Assembly (NCBI RefSeq): GCF_014652575.1
Contig: NZ_BMZB01000002.1
Location: forward strand, 453,482 to 517,481
Direction of reading: 5' to 3'
DNA from: Asticcacaulis endophyticus
Lineage (GTDB): Bacteria > Pseudomonadota > Alphaproteobacteria > Caulobacterales > Caulobacteraceae
DNA: 64,000 nt
Below the pieces are notes generated by a model, which saw only the letters and a list, made by a program, of their open reading frames with translations, ran no database searches and was not told where the DNA came from. The position numbers and the translations under genes were made by a program. How positions within the stretch are numbered: position 1 is the first letter of the stretch; each line of letters opens with the position of its first letter. Shown in pieces: positions 45,474-53,841 of this stretch.

Positions 45474-47744
45474 TTACAGAGACGGGCAGATACCTTCGAC
45501 CTTGACTTTCCAGTCTTTGGGGAAGCCGGGGGCATGGCCGGTCTGCCCATCCCAACCGCCGGCCATCAGGGCAATCGCCAGCAGCAGCCCGCCATTTGAC
45601 GGGAAATAGGTTTCCGCCGCCCGCTGATAGCCATGGCCGTCAAGGCCAGCGTTGGTTTGAACGCCGGCACCCGTCGCGGTCGGCACGAACGCGGCGGCAT
45701 GGGCATCCAGATGCACACGCGGGGTCATGCCACTTGTGCCAAATTTGTTATTTTTGACGTCAAAAAACAGCCAGTCTATGGCCTCATCCGGTGCCCCCAA
45801 CCGCGTGGCAGTCATGGCCATCATCGGATAGTCCCAGCCCCAGGTCTGACGCAGATCCCAGTCGCGGGTCATCCGGTCGAGGGTTCGGCGCATGGTCGGC
45901 TTATCGACATCGCGTCCGGGCAGCCAGCCGAGCGGCATCAGAAACGACATGTGGTCTCGGTTCTGACACGTCTCATCGACGGCGTTCGATTTACACGTCC
46001 CCGCCGCCTTATCCCAAAAGCCGGGTTCTGAGCCGACCGGCAGATAAAGCCCATCCTTTTGCGGCAGGTCGGGCCATTTGGACAGCACGGCGTCCCAATC
46101 GGCGCGGCGCGGCTTACCCGTTCGTTCCCGCCAGCTTTGGGCCGTCTCGATCCCCCAACGGAAATAGGCCAGTTCAAACATCGGATTGAAGGTGGTCAGC
46201 GGCGGGAAGTTTTCCTGTACCGGAATGATCGGCGGACCGAGGCGATAGTGGCCGGATGTTTTATCCAGTACCATGATCGAGGCCAGCAGATCAGCACTGT
46301 CTTCGACCAGTTGGCCATAGGTTTTCAGCACCCGCGCGTTGTCGCCCGCACGGTACAGAAGTTCTGACATATAGATCGGGTGCGGCTGCTGCCACAGGAT
46401 GAAGGGCGAAACCTTGGACGGGCTGTCGGCACCGTCCGGCCCGATCATCTTCGGCCACCACGCGCCTTTGACACCCTGTTCCTTGGCGCGGGTGCGGGCC
46501 TTGGGCAGGAAGCTGACATACCAGCCGAGACTTTTCTCCAGCAACTGCGGCCGGCCCCACAGGGCAAAGTGCGCCGAATGCCAGGGATGCATCTCAAGGT
46601 GCGACTTACCGTTCCAGCTATTGGAAAACAGCCCTTCTTCCTGCGGCGGGAAGGCCCCTGCAGCATTCACGGCCATCAGATATTGCGACAGGATAATCCG
46701 GCGTTCCAGTTCGGTCGCGCGCGGATCGGTGCTGCCCGCCAGCTCGACCATGCCGCCGTTTGACCAGTAGTCGCGCCAGTGACGCTCAACGGCCGCCTTA
46801 GCCTCAGTCGGACGGGGCAGATCGAGGACTTCGCTATTGGCAAACAGCGCCGTGACCGTCAGGGTGTTGGCTTTTGACGTGGCGCGGTAGGTATGGGCTT
46901 CGGCTTTTTCGACGGACGCACCGGGAGCATGGATGCGGCTGTAATAGACCGTATCATCGATCTGGCGCTTCAGGCGGACATTGCCGGGCGCACGCGAAAC
47001 TTCAGTCGTAGTGTGGCCATCCGCGTTCGTCCAGTCCGACGGGTCGGGATTGAGCGATTTCGATACACCGGGAAAGCGTACCGTCACGCCCAATCGGCCC
47101 TGTGCCACCAAAACCGAGGTGACCTCAGCCATGACCGCATCCTGATCGGCCAGGACGCGGGTCACAACCGTGACGGCCTCGCCATCGTATATAAACCGGC
47201 TGGTCAGGGTGCCGGTCCATAGATCCAGCGTCTGATGTGTGTCTTTTATATCCGCGAATTTTGCAGGCGTGCCGTCCCTGGCGCGCAGATCGAGCGACAC
47301 CCGCCCCAGCGAAAAGCGGTGCGGGTTTTCGCGGATGTAGGCCATGGCCGGATTGGTTGCCGCTTCGGCCCAGTTCTTAATGTAGCCATAGCGGCGGGTG
47401 TGGCCATTCACCTCGATCGGGACTTGAGTGTCCGCGACGGTGTAGCCGTTAGGATTAGGAAGGCTGTGCCAGGCCCATTGGGCTTCGGTCAGCAGGGGCG
47501 CGATTTTACTGTAGGGCTCGGTGAAGGTCTGAAGGCCGGTGATGTCGGCGGTAAAGCCGGTATTGCCGTTGCCCAGCATCAGGGGGGCATGAGGATCGAC
47601 TGCCGTCAGAATCGGATTGTGACGCTGAACCAGACGCTGGCGGTCGATTCGTGTGTCGACGGCATGGGCAGGCGCGCTGAGCAGGGGGGCGCTGACCGCC
47701 GCGGCGGCCGTCATCATCAGGTGTCGGCGCGAAAGATTCGGCAC
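45474..47744 (-). CDS. Tat-exported six-hairpin glycosidase-like protein (GH65/GH95-like)
   Basis: 756 residues with a Tat signal (LSRRHLMMTAAAAVSAPLLS). The N-terminal beta domain starts LVQRHNPILTAVDPHAPLML, GNGNTGFTADITGLQTF, a layout shared by GH65/GH95-type enzymes. The helical toroid includes FSNSWNGKSHLEMHPWHSAH, FALWGRPQLLEKSLGWYVSF, and the C-terminal TYFPSNGGLLLAIALMAGGW. The W-x-G-K-S-H-x-E-x-H-x-W block probably lines the active site. I cannot assign a CAZy family firmly. First gene of the unit that continues with DUF4450; placed at the edge of the pectin region. Confidence 0.75.
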   Translation of the reverse strand: MPNLSRRHLMMTAAAAVSAPLLSAPAHAVDTRIDRQRLVQRHNPILTAVDPHAPLMLGNGNTGFTADITGLQTFTEPYSKIAPLLTEAQWAWHSLPNPNGYTVADTQVPIEVNGHTRRYGYIKNWAEAATNPAMAYIRENPHRFSLGRVSLDLRARDGTPAKFADIKDTHQTLDLWTGTLTSRFIYDGEAVTVVTRVLADQDAVMAEVTSVLVAQGRLGVTVRFPGVSKSLNPDPSDWTNADGHTTTEVSRAPGNVRLKRQIDDTVYYSRIHAPGASVEKAEAHTYRATSKANTLTVTALFANSEVLDLPRPTEAKAAVERHWRDYWSNGGMVELAGSTDPRATELERRIILSQYLMAVNAAGAFPPQEEGLFSNSWNGKSHLEMHPWHSAHFALWGRPQLLEKSLGWYVSFLPKARTRAKEQGVKGAWWPKMIGPDGADSPSKVSPFILWQQPHPIYMSELLYRAGDNARVLKTYGQLVEDSADLLASIMVLDKTSGHYRLGPPIIPVQENFPPLTTFNPMFELAYFRWGIETAQSWRERTGKPRRADWDAVLSKWPDLPQKDGLYLPVGSEPGFWDKAAGTCKSNAVDETCQNRDHMSFLMPLGWLPGRDVDKPTMRRTLDRMTRDWDLRQTWGWDYPMMAMTATRLGAPDEAIDWLFFDVKNNKFGTSGMTPRVHLDAHAAAFVPTATGAGVQTNAGLDGHGYQRAAETYFPSNGGLLLAIALMAGGWDGQTGHAPGFPKDWKVKVEGICPSL

Positions 47745-48078
47745 GGTTGGGTCCTTTTTGTTGCCTCGCGGAGACCAATTACCTTACGGGCCGGTCTCAC
47801 ATTTTTATATTTTGTATCATTATGTGGGTGTCCGTTCCGGTATGCCGGACGGAAGTGCCTAAAATTAGTAAGGTAAGGCAAAAGCCGCATCAAGGCTAAA
47901 AACGATCAGATGTGGCTCGAAACTGATCGGAATGGATCAAATCTAGCGTTATCAGGCTCTGATTTTTGCCTGAAAATGATCGCATGGTGAGTTTTTAAAT
48001 ATAAAATGCCTATCATATACGGCAATGGCTTGTCCAAATGCCGCATAAAGATGAAACGCCTGTTTCGGAAATTGACGT
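47745..48078. promoter_or_regulatory. 334-base intergenic region with several inverted repeats
   Basis: No gene. It precedes the six-hairpin gene (minus strand) and follows the phosphatase gene stop. Inverted repeats: GAGACC/GGTCTC (47771-47776, 47793-47798), TCCG-T-TCCGG/CCGGA-CGGA around 47829-47852, CGATCAG/CTGATCG (47903-47909, 47923-47929), TCAGGC/GCCTGA (47952-47957, 47968-47973). Likely contains the promoter and operator of the 45.5-47.7 kb unit; the last repeat may serve as a terminator for the phosphatase gene. Confidence 0.45.
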
Positions 48079-48702
48079 CTAAAACCGGCCCATGCTGGTC
48101 TGGAGGTTCTGGTGTTGGGATAGCGGTGTGTTGCCGGGGTCAAGCGGCGACATATGCCAGCCATCACCCACCGGCTCAAACCGCACCGGCGAGGCATTGG
48201 GGCTGGTGTGCATTTCACCCAGATAGAGCTTGCTGACCACGCGGAACGGGATGCCGTGAAACACAAACAGACTGATTTCGTTATTTTTTCTGTGATCGAT
48301 CAAAGACGATGACACGCGCGTGAACACGTCGCTCAACGGTTCGGCATCGAGCGGGTAATGGCGACCATCTAGGTCGGCTTGCGGATTCATGATCTCGCCC
48401 ATATCACGGCGTAAGATCTCGACTTCGGGCAGGGTCAGGCCTTCGAACGCGCCAAAATTGCGCTCGATCAGGCGCGGATCGGTTTCGACCTCCAGCCCCA
48501 CAGCATGGCCGACTATCTCTGCTGTCTCCCGCGCCCGCGACAGGGGCGAGGTCACGATCTTGGTCAGGCCTTGTCCGGTCAGCAACTGCGCGGCGACTCT
48601 GGCCTGTTCTCGGCCAATCTCATTGAGCGCGATGTCGGTTGAGCCTTGCAGTCTTAACGCAGCATTCCAGTCGGTCTGGCCGTGGCGGAGAACGTAAAAC
48701 AC
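48079..48702 (-). CDS. Histidine phosphatase family protein (phosphoglycerate mutase-like)
   Basis: 207 residues from a GTG at 48702, 10 bases beyond the HIT gene stop and with TAAGG upstream; the longer frame to 48864 reads through the HIT gene and is rejected. The catalytic signature is VFYVLRHGQTDWN (phospho-accepting H7), with TSPLSRARETAEIVG, IERNFGAFEGLT and the second histidine in FVFHGIPFR. These enzymes remove or shift phosphate via phosphohistidine; substrate unknown. Downstream of and probably co-transcribed with HIT. Confidence 0.88.
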   Translation of the reverse strand: MFYVLRHGQTDWNAALRLQGSTDIALNEIGREQARVAAQLLTGQGLTKIVTSPLSRARETAEIVGHAVGLEVETDPRLIERNFGAFEGLTLPEVEILRRDMGEIMNPQADLDGRHYPLDAEPLSDVFTRVSSSLIDHRKNNEISLFVFHGIPFRVVSKLYLGEMHTSPNASPVRFEPVGDGWHMSPLDPGNTPLSQHQNLQTSMGRF

Positions 48703-48712
48703 TGAGAATACC

Positions 48713-49144
48713 TTACAGTTTAGCTTTGATGCGGGAGGCGAGGTCTTTGAGTTCGGCCATATCAGCCATCTGACCCGACGCGTGGGCGCGCGGGGCGGCG
48801 TCATCCCAGGCCGGGATGATGTGAAAGTGAATATGAAACACGGTTTGCCCTGCCGCTTCACCATTAAACTGGGCGATGCGGATACCGTCGGGTTCCAGTG
48901 CTGATCTGACCGCGCGGCCGATCTTTTGGGTGTGGGCGATCAGGTTTTGCAGGTCTTCGCACCGGATATCAAACAGGTTGCGCGCCGACACCTTGGGGAT
49001 CACCAGCGTATGGCCCTTGGCCTGCGGAAACGCGTCCATAAAACTCAAAATCCGGGCGTCCTCATAGACCTTGGCGCACGGAATATCGCCGCTTAAAATC
49101 TTGGCGAAGATGTTCTTGGGGTCGTAATCACCGTAAAGGCTCAT
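48713..49144 (-). CDS. HIT family nucleotide-binding protein
   Basis: 143 residues from the ATG at 49144 (an earlier TTG at 49168 is less likely). The histidine triad is VFHIHFHIIPAW (H104, H106, H108), preceded by DPKNIFAKILSGDIPCAKVY and GHTLVIPKVSARNLFD. HIT proteins hydrolyse adenosine phosphoramidates or dinucleoside polyphosphates. Cytoplasmic. It is divergent from crcB with an 86-base gap. Confidence 0.93.
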   Translation of the reverse strand: MSLYGDYDPKNIFAKILSGDIPCAKVYEDARILSFMDAFPQAKGHTLVIPKVSARNLFDIRCEDLQNLIAHTQKIGRAVRSALEPDGIRIAQFNGEAAGQTVFHIHFHIIPAWDDAAPRAHASGQMADMAELKDLASRIKAKL

Positions 49145-49230
49145 GAAATCGGCTCGTCCATAGGGCAATGAGGTTATATAATCTCTCTAAAGGACTATGC
49201 CTTGCGCGCCAAGACAGGTAATGAGAGCGC

Positions 49231-49620
49231 ATGTTGAATTGGGTGCTTATTGCCGTGGGTGGCGCGATTGGCTCGGTCGGGCGGTACGGTCTGGCCCGCC
49301 TCAGTGCGCTTTATCTGCCGATGGGCGGCTGGCCCTATGCGACCTTTGCCGCCAATGTGCTGGGTGGGTTGCTGATGGGTGTGTTGATGGCGTTAGTCAT
49401 GCGCGCGAATGACCCGATGGGTGTCGAGCGTCTGAGGCTGTTTGTTGGCGTAGGTATTTTAGGCGGTTTCACCACCTTTTCGACCTTTTCGCTGGAGGTC
49501 GTGCAGATGCTGGAACGGCGCGACTATGTTCTGGCCAGCAGCTATGCGTTATTATCTGTTTTACTGGCGGTGGGGGCCGTCATTGTCGGTCTTTATCTGA
49601 CCCGAAAGTTTGTGTTTTAA
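49231..49620 (+). CDS. crcB: Fluoride channel CrcB/Fluc
   Basis: 129 residues with four hydrophobic helices. Fluc channels are dual-topology dimers that expel fluoride. Family marks: GGAIGSVGRYGLARL, TFAANVLGG, and GILGGFTTFSTFSLE containing the phenylalanine box and Na+-site segment. A GAGAG site precedes the ATG. No fluoride riboswitch was found in the short leader. It ends one base before the rluC ATG. Confidence 0.94.
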   Translation: MLNWVLIAVGGAIGSVGRYGLARLSALYLPMGGWPYATFAANVLGGLLMGVLMALVMRANDPMGVERLRLFVGVGILGGFTTFSTFSLEVVQMLERRDYVLASSYALLSVLLAVGAVIVGLYLTRKFVF

Positions 49621-49621
49621 G

Positions 49622-50629
49622 ATGTCGAACGAAGTCAAAACCCTTTATGTCACGGACGGCGAAGACGGCGTGCGCGTCGATAAGTTCTTCAAGCGCCGCT
49701 GGCCGCACATCAACCACATTCAGCTCAATAAGCTGCTGCGGTCGGGGCAGGTGCGCGTCGATGGTGGCCGGGTCAAGGCCGATACCCGCCTGAGCACCGG
49801 ATCGACCGTGCGCGTGCCGCCGCTGCCCGCCGCCCCGTCTGAGGATCAGCAAAAGCGCGAACGGGCGATCTTAAGCCCCCATGAGGTCAAGTACGCCAAG
49901 TCGCTGGTGCTCTATGAGGATGAGGACGTTATCGCCATCAACAAACCCGCAGGTCTGGCGGTTCAGGGCGGCACCAAGACTAAGAACCACGTTGATCGCC
50001 TGTTGTCGGCGTGGGGTGAAGGGCTGGAGCGTCCGCGTCTGGTCCACCGCCTTGACCGCGATACGTCGGGCGTGTTGCTGCTGGGTAAGACCCCCAATGC
50101 CGCGGCCCGTCTGGCCGGAGCGTTTGCCCGTCGTAAAGCCCATAAGACCTACTGGGCGCTGGTGGCGGGTAACCCTAAGCCTGAAGAAGGCTATATCGAC
50201 ACGCCTTTGATCAAAAAGGGCTTTAACGACCGCGAAATCGTCATGCCGGCTGATATCAAAGAGCAGGGCGCCGAGGCGGCTGAGACCGAATATGTCACCA
50301 TCTCCCGTGCCGGTCCGCGTGTGTCGTGGATGGCCCTGCGCCCTCATACCGGCCGCACCCATCAGCTTCGGGCGCACATGAAGGCGATCGGTCATTCGAT
50401 CCTGGGCGATCCGAAATATGCCGATGAAAAATCAGGCGAACTGAGCGTCGGCTTAGGTCTGCAACTGCATCACCGCCGGATTGAACTGCCGCACCCGACT
50501 CACGGGACGCTGATTGTCGAGGCACCGCTCGATCCGGTGATCGAGGCAGGCTTTGCGCGCTTTGGGTTTACGCCCGATGAAGCCGAGACTGACCCGTTCG
50601 CCAAGTCAGGCAAGAAGCGGTCGCGCTAA
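49622..50629 (+). CDS. rluC: 23S rRNA pseudouridine synthase RluC
   Basis: 335 residues from the ATG at 49622. An S4 RNA-binding domain is at about 15-70 (GVRVDKFFKRRWPHINHIQL, LRSGQVRVDGGRVKADTRL), then the RluA-type catalytic domain with D145 in LVHRLDRDTSGVLLLGKT and LRPHTGRTHQLRAHMKAIGH. The S4 domain and size favour RluC (23S U955/2504/2580) over RluA. The C-terminal tail is basic. The start immediately follows crcB. Confidence 0.92.
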   Translation: MSNEVKTLYVTDGEDGVRVDKFFKRRWPHINHIQLNKLLRSGQVRVDGGRVKADTRLSTGSTVRVPPLPAAPSEDQQKRERAILSPHEVKYAKSLVLYEDEDVIAINKPAGLAVQGGTKTKNHVDRLLSAWGEGLERPRLVHRLDRDTSGVLLLGKTPNAAARLAGAFARRKAHKTYWALVAGNPKPEEGYIDTPLIKKGFNDREIVMPADIKEQGAEAAETEYVTISRAGPRVSWMALRPHTGRTHQLRAHMKAIGHSILGDPKYADEKSGELSVGLGLQLHHRRIELPHPTHGTLIVEAPLDPVIEAGFARFGFTPDEAETDPFAKSGKKRSR

Positions 50630-50753
50630 GCCGGATTGCCGCTGTAATTTGTATGATCATTATTGTGCAATTTTTGCGTTATTTGTAGTTTCAATTTGTC
50701 AAATTTGATCTAAATTGATTGTTTAAATACATAATAGATAAAAGTAAGCCCTG

Positions 50754-51431
50754 ATGAGTTTGAAGCTGGCGGTTTTCGATGTGGACGGCACCCTTGTGGA
50801 CAGCCGCGGTCCGATTTTGCAGGCCCTGACCGAAGGGGCCAAGGCCGTAGGTCTTGAGCCGCCGCCCTACGAAGAGGCACGCCACATTGTCGGCCTGTCG
50901 CTGGTTGAGGCCTTGCAACATCTGCGGCCAGAGGCTGATGCGGCTTTAATCGACGCCTATGCTCATGAGTACAAACAGGCGTTTTTGCGCTTTCATGCCG
51001 ATCCGGATTTCCGTGAAATTCTCTATCCGGGTGCCGAGGCGACCTTATTGCGCCTTAAGGCCGAGGGTTGGCTGATCGGCATGGCGACCGGCAAATCGCG
51101 CCGCGGGGTCAACCGCGTGCTGGATGTGTTTGGCTGGCGCGATCTGTTTGATGCCACCTATTGCGGTGATGATGGCCCGTCAAAGCCGCACCCGTTTATG
51201 GTGACAGAAAACATGCGTGTGTTGGGGGTTGATGCTGCCCAAACCCTGATGATCGGCGATGCGTCGTTTGATATGCGTATGGCTCGTGAGGCCCGCGCCT
51301 ATGCCATCGGTGTGTCGTGGGGCTTTCATACGGTTGAGGAACTGGACGCCGCCGGTGCCCACCAGATCGTGCATGATTTCAATGAACTGGATGGCGCATT
51401 GAATGCTTTTGAGGCCCGCGCGGTTGCGTAA
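50754..51431 (+). CDS. HAD-superfamily hydrolase, phosphoglycolate phosphatase-like
   Basis: 225 residues. HAD motif I is AVFDVDGTLVDS (D9 nucleophile, D11), motif II MATGKSRRG, motif III DGPSKPHPFM lysine, motif IV TLMIGDASFDMRMAREA. An alpha-helical cap is inserted after motif I, as in subclass IA phosphatases such as Gph. Substrate uncertain. The 124-base upstream gap is AT-rich and probably a promoter. It is followed by the ATP12 gene, a pairing I recall in other Caulobacterales. Confidence 0.88.
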   Translation: MSLKLAVFDVDGTLVDSRGPILQALTEGAKAVGLEPPPYEEARHIVGLSLVEALQHLRPEADAALIDAYAHEYKQAFLRFHADPDFREILYPGAEATLLRLKAEGWLIGMATGKSRRGVNRVLDVFGWRDLFDATYCGDDGPSKPHPFMVTENMRVLGVDAAQTLMIGDASFDMRMAREARAYAIGVSWGFHTVEELDAAGAHQIVHDFNELDGALNAFEARAVA

Positions 51432-51458
51432 AACGCCAGGGCATCCTATGTGAAGCCC

Positions 51459-52208
51459 ATGAACGAACCCAAAGATAAACCCGCCAAAGACGCTGATAAA
51501 ATCGGCTTTCGCCCCAAGCGCTTCTGGAAAGAGGCCGCGTTTGCGCGCACGCCCGAAGGTTTTGCCGTAACGCTGGATGGCCGCCCCGCCAAGACGCCTG
51601 CGGGTAAGACTCTGGCCCTGCCCAATTTCGCGTTGGCCGCCAAGGTCGCGGCGGAATGGAATGCGGTCGGTGAGGTGGTTGAATTTAACGACATGCCGCT
51701 GACGCGTCTCTCTTACGCCGCTATCGACCGTATGGGCGATACGCTGGAGGAAACGCTGAGTGAAGTCAGCCGTTACGCCGAAACCGACCTGCTGTGCTAT
51801 CCGGCGGACTATCCGGCGGAGCTGACGGCCCGCGAAGCATCGGGTTGGAACCCAATTCTGGATTGGGCGCACAGTGAACTGGGTCTGCGGTTTGAACAGA
51901 ACCTGTCGATTGTCCATAAGCCGCAACCGGAAACCACCGTGGCGGCGTTAAAGGAACTGGTGGCGCAGGCGGGCACCTATGAACGGGCCGGGATCATGGC
52001 GGCGACGCCGTTGTTTGGGTCGGTCATTCTGGCGCTGGCTTTGTTCAAAGGCCACCTGACGGGCAATGAGGCGCACAGCCTGTCGCGCATAGGCGAGGCG
52101 TTTCAAGCTGAGACCTGGGGGGATGATGCCGAAGCCAGCACCCGTGCCGATAATCACCGGGCACAGGCGCAAAGCCTTGAGGACTGGTTTAAGGCGCTTA
52201 AGGTCTAA
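51459..52208 (+). CDS. ATP12-family F1-ATPase assembly chaperone
   Basis: About 249 residues. Start is the ATG at 51459 or a GTG at 51450. ATP12 chaperones bind the F1 alpha subunit during ATP synthase assembly. Characteristic segments: FRPKRFWKEAAFARTPEGFA, VTLDGRPAKTPAGKTLALPN, MPLTRLSYAAIDRM, RYAETDLLCYPADYPAELTA, WNPILDWAHSELGL. The family is typical of alphaproteobacteria and mitochondria. Its stop directly abuts the stop of the convergent DUF962 gene. Confidence 0.93.
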   Translation: MNEPKDKPAKDADKIGFRPKRFWKEAAFARTPEGFAVTLDGRPAKTPAGKTLALPNFALAAKVAAEWNAVGEVVEFNDMPLTRLSYAAIDRMGDTLEETLSEVSRYAETDLLCYPADYPAELTAREASGWNPILDWAHSELGLRFEQNLSIVHKPQPETTVAALKELVAQAGTYERAGIMAATPLFGSVILALALFKGHLTGNEAHSLSRIGEAFQAETWGDDAEASTRADNHRAQAQSLEDWFKALKV

Positions 52209-52586
52209 CTAGGGCCGGTAATCGTGGTCATGAAAGGCCGCGCGGCGCCGGGCGTCAAGCTGCCCCGTCAGCTTCAGGAAGACCATGTGATAATCGGCCA
52301 GTAACGCCCAAAACGGCTGGATGATGTTGCCGGCATCATTGCGTTCCACAAAACTGTGCGCAATCCACGCCAATGCGTAACCGATCACGATCCCGGCCAC
52401 GAGCGCCATCGGCTTGCCGTCCCAGATAGCGATCAACAGCGATAGCGCCCCTATGGCGCTGGCGACATAATGCATGCCCTTCGCCAACACCGGCCGGTTA
52501 TGGCTCAGATAGTAGTCGAAGAAGTGATGATAGGATTTAAAGCGCGGTGAGGCGGGGGCCTCTACTTGCAGATTTGGGGTTTCCAT
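52209..52586 (-). CDS. DUF962-family membrane protein
   Basis: 125 residues. FKSYHHFFDYYLSHNRPVLA, then GMHYVASAIGALSLLIAIWD, and AWIAHSFVERND match DUF962, a family with paired histidines in membrane-associated helices that includes the yeast 2-hydroxy fatty acid dioxygenase Mpo1. Two to three hydrophobic segments (roughly 43-60, 65-85) suggest inner-membrane location. Enzymatic activity for this protein is not established. No intergenic gap to the ATP12 gene. Confidence 0.82.
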   Translation of the reverse strand: METPNLQVEAPASPRFKSYHHFFDYYLSHNRPVLAKGMHYVASAIGALSLLIAIWDGKPMALVAGIVIGYALAWIAHSFVERNDAGNIIQPFWALLADYHMVFLKLTGQLDARRRAAFHDHDYRP

Positions 52587-52799
52587 CTGTCCTTAGTCCT
52601 TGTTTGAGATGCGGATACTTTTGTGGATTCAGTCTTCGTTTGAATGAACAGCGAAGTTATCGGCAGGCTTATGGATTGTGGACTCGCGTTTTATAATACC
52701 ACGCTATGTATTCAGACGGCAGAGGATTGGGGGGTAACAGTCATCACACCTTTGTGTGCGGTGTTTTGTGACCGTTATCGTCTTATTTTTGAGCTGCGT

Positions 52800-53159
52800 T
52801 TAGTTCTTGTATATGTCAGCCGCCCTCAATAGCTTGCCTAAGTGTCTGGCGTCAGCATGTGATGGTGAAAACTCAATGCTACGCAGGTAATCGATTAAAT
52901 CTGAGCGTGCTGCGGAGGGTTGCTCGACAATTTTAATGCCTTTGCCGCGATCATACATATGCCCGTGATCAGCAAAATTTGCGTGGGCGGCGGTCAAAGA
53001 GTATCGGCCGTTAGGTCCGCCACGAACATCATTGGCGTCGTGATCATCCTGACCGTCATCTTCCCACCAGCAGATCACGCATATTTCGCCGCGTGGTCCA
53101 CGAGCATTTAATGTCGGAAATTTACAACACGGGCAAAGGGTTGGACGAGGATAAGTCAT
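52800..53159 (-). CDS. Cysteine-rich CPCC family protein
   Basis: 119 residues. Starts with a TLCPCCKFPTL zinc-type motif (C9, C11, C12), then GEICVICWWEDDGQDD (C27, C30), and GGPNGRYSLTAAHANFADHG, the pattern of the CPCC domain family found near toxin or secretion loci and also alone. It likely binds one zinc ion. Function unknown. It lies 10 bases downstream of the DUF1801 gene on the same strand. The 213 bases before the next gene (52587-52799) hold no convincing gene. Confidence 0.82.
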   Translation of the reverse strand: MTYPRPTLCPCCKFPTLNARGPRGEICVICWWEDDGQDDHDANDVRGGPNGRYSLTAAHANFADHGHMYDRGKGIKIVEQPSAARSDLIDYLRSIEFSPSHADARHLGKLLRAADIYKN

Positions 53160-53169
53160 ATCTTAATAC

Positions 53170-53592
53170 TCACAACTTCTCGCCCGGTAACTGGCTGGCC
53201 TGTTTGATCCAGTTGGTAAACTGGGCCTCATCGAACGGGCGGTCCTCAAATATGTCGAGATAGCGGACCTCGGCCTGTTTGGATTTACCGGGGGGCGCCG
53301 GGTCGAGTGAGGTGCCGCGAAAGAAGGTTACCTTGACGTACTTGGTAAAGCAGTGGAACGCCACGAACCAGTGGTCATCGCGGACACCATAAAACGGCGT
53401 ATTCCATTTGACGGCCTTATGCACGCCGGGGACGGTCTGTTCGATAAGTGCGTCCAGACGGAGGCCGATATCGCGCTTCCAGTCCGGCATGGCGGCGATA
53501 TAGGCCTGAACCGGCCCGTCGCCATAGCCTTTGGGGGTTTGCGGATTCCCGCCGGACAGCAGCGCGGGTTTATCGGTTTTTGTCTCGGTCAT
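53170..53592 (-). CDS. DUF1801 domain protein
   Basis: 140 residues. VQAYIAAMPDWKRDIGLRLD, ALIEQTVPGVHKAVKWNTPF, YGVRDDHWFVAFHCFTKYVK and VTFFRGTSLDPAPPGKSKQA follow the YdhG/DUF1801 pattern, a small alpha+beta fold related to frataxin-like proteins. Role unknown. It is the first gene of a two-gene unit with the CPCC protein; its upstream region 53593-53758 also contains the palindrome at 53711. Confidence 0.85.
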   Translation of the reverse strand: MTETKTDKPALLSGGNPQTPKGYGDGPVQAYIAAMPDWKRDIGLRLDALIEQTVPGVHKAVKWNTPFYGVRDDHWFVAFHCFTKYVKVTFFRGTSLDPAPPGKSKQAEVRYLDIFEDRPFDEAQFTNWIKQASQLPGEKL

Positions 53593-53710
53593 CAGGGCCT
53601 CCCGGTGTAGCGATCCTCATATATAACCACGATATCGCTCACGGACGGTTACAAAACATAATTTCAAATGTGACTGGGTGAGGGGTGGACTTTATCTCGC
53701 AGATGCAATA

Positions 53711-53726
53711 ATGACAGCGCTGTCAT
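53711..53726. promoter_or_regulatory. Perfect 16-bp palindrome ATGACAGCGCTGTCAT, LacI-type operator candidate
   Basis: A fully symmetric site with a central CG step, the shape of operators bound by LacI/GalR-family repressors. It lies 32 bases upstream of the 24-codon peptide and about 120 bases upstream of the divergent DUF1801 gene, so it could control either. No LacI-family gene is in the window. Confidence 0.6.
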
Positions 53727-53758
53727 AGATGTTTTGTGTGTTGTCTGGAGAAAAATTC

Positions 53759-53833
53759 ATGGAAAAGCTGATTGAAAACTTTATCGCCGCCCTGATCGCC
53801 ATGGGCTTTGCGCCCGGTTCGGCATCGAACTAA
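53759..53833 (+). CDS. 24-residue small peptide
   Basis: Encodes MEKLIENFIAALIAMGFAPG then SASN. GGAG lies 8 bases before the ATG. The first 17 residues form an amphipathic, membrane-seeking helix. The ORF ends 8 bases before the stop of the convergent GNAT gene. I know no matching family; it could be a leader peptide, a membrane microprotein or chance, but the combination of good ribosome-binding site and upstream palindrome makes expression plausible. Confidence 0.5.
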   Translation: MEKLIENFIAALIAMGFAPGSASN

Positions 53834-53841
53834 GCCCCGTT

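Noticed and set aside
48703-48864. N-terminal extension of the histidine phosphatase frame
   Set aside because: It runs through the HIT gene in another frame; the family starts just before the RHG motif at 48702.
49169-49230. Search for a fluoride riboswitch upstream of crcB
   Set aside because: The leader is only about 62 bases and lacks the conserved GGNGAUGG-type core and pseudoknot elements.
52644-52832. Plus-strand ORF of 62 aa between DUF962 and CPCC genes
   Set aside because: It overlaps the 3' end of the CPCC gene, lacks a ribosome-binding site and has a composition not typical of protein here.
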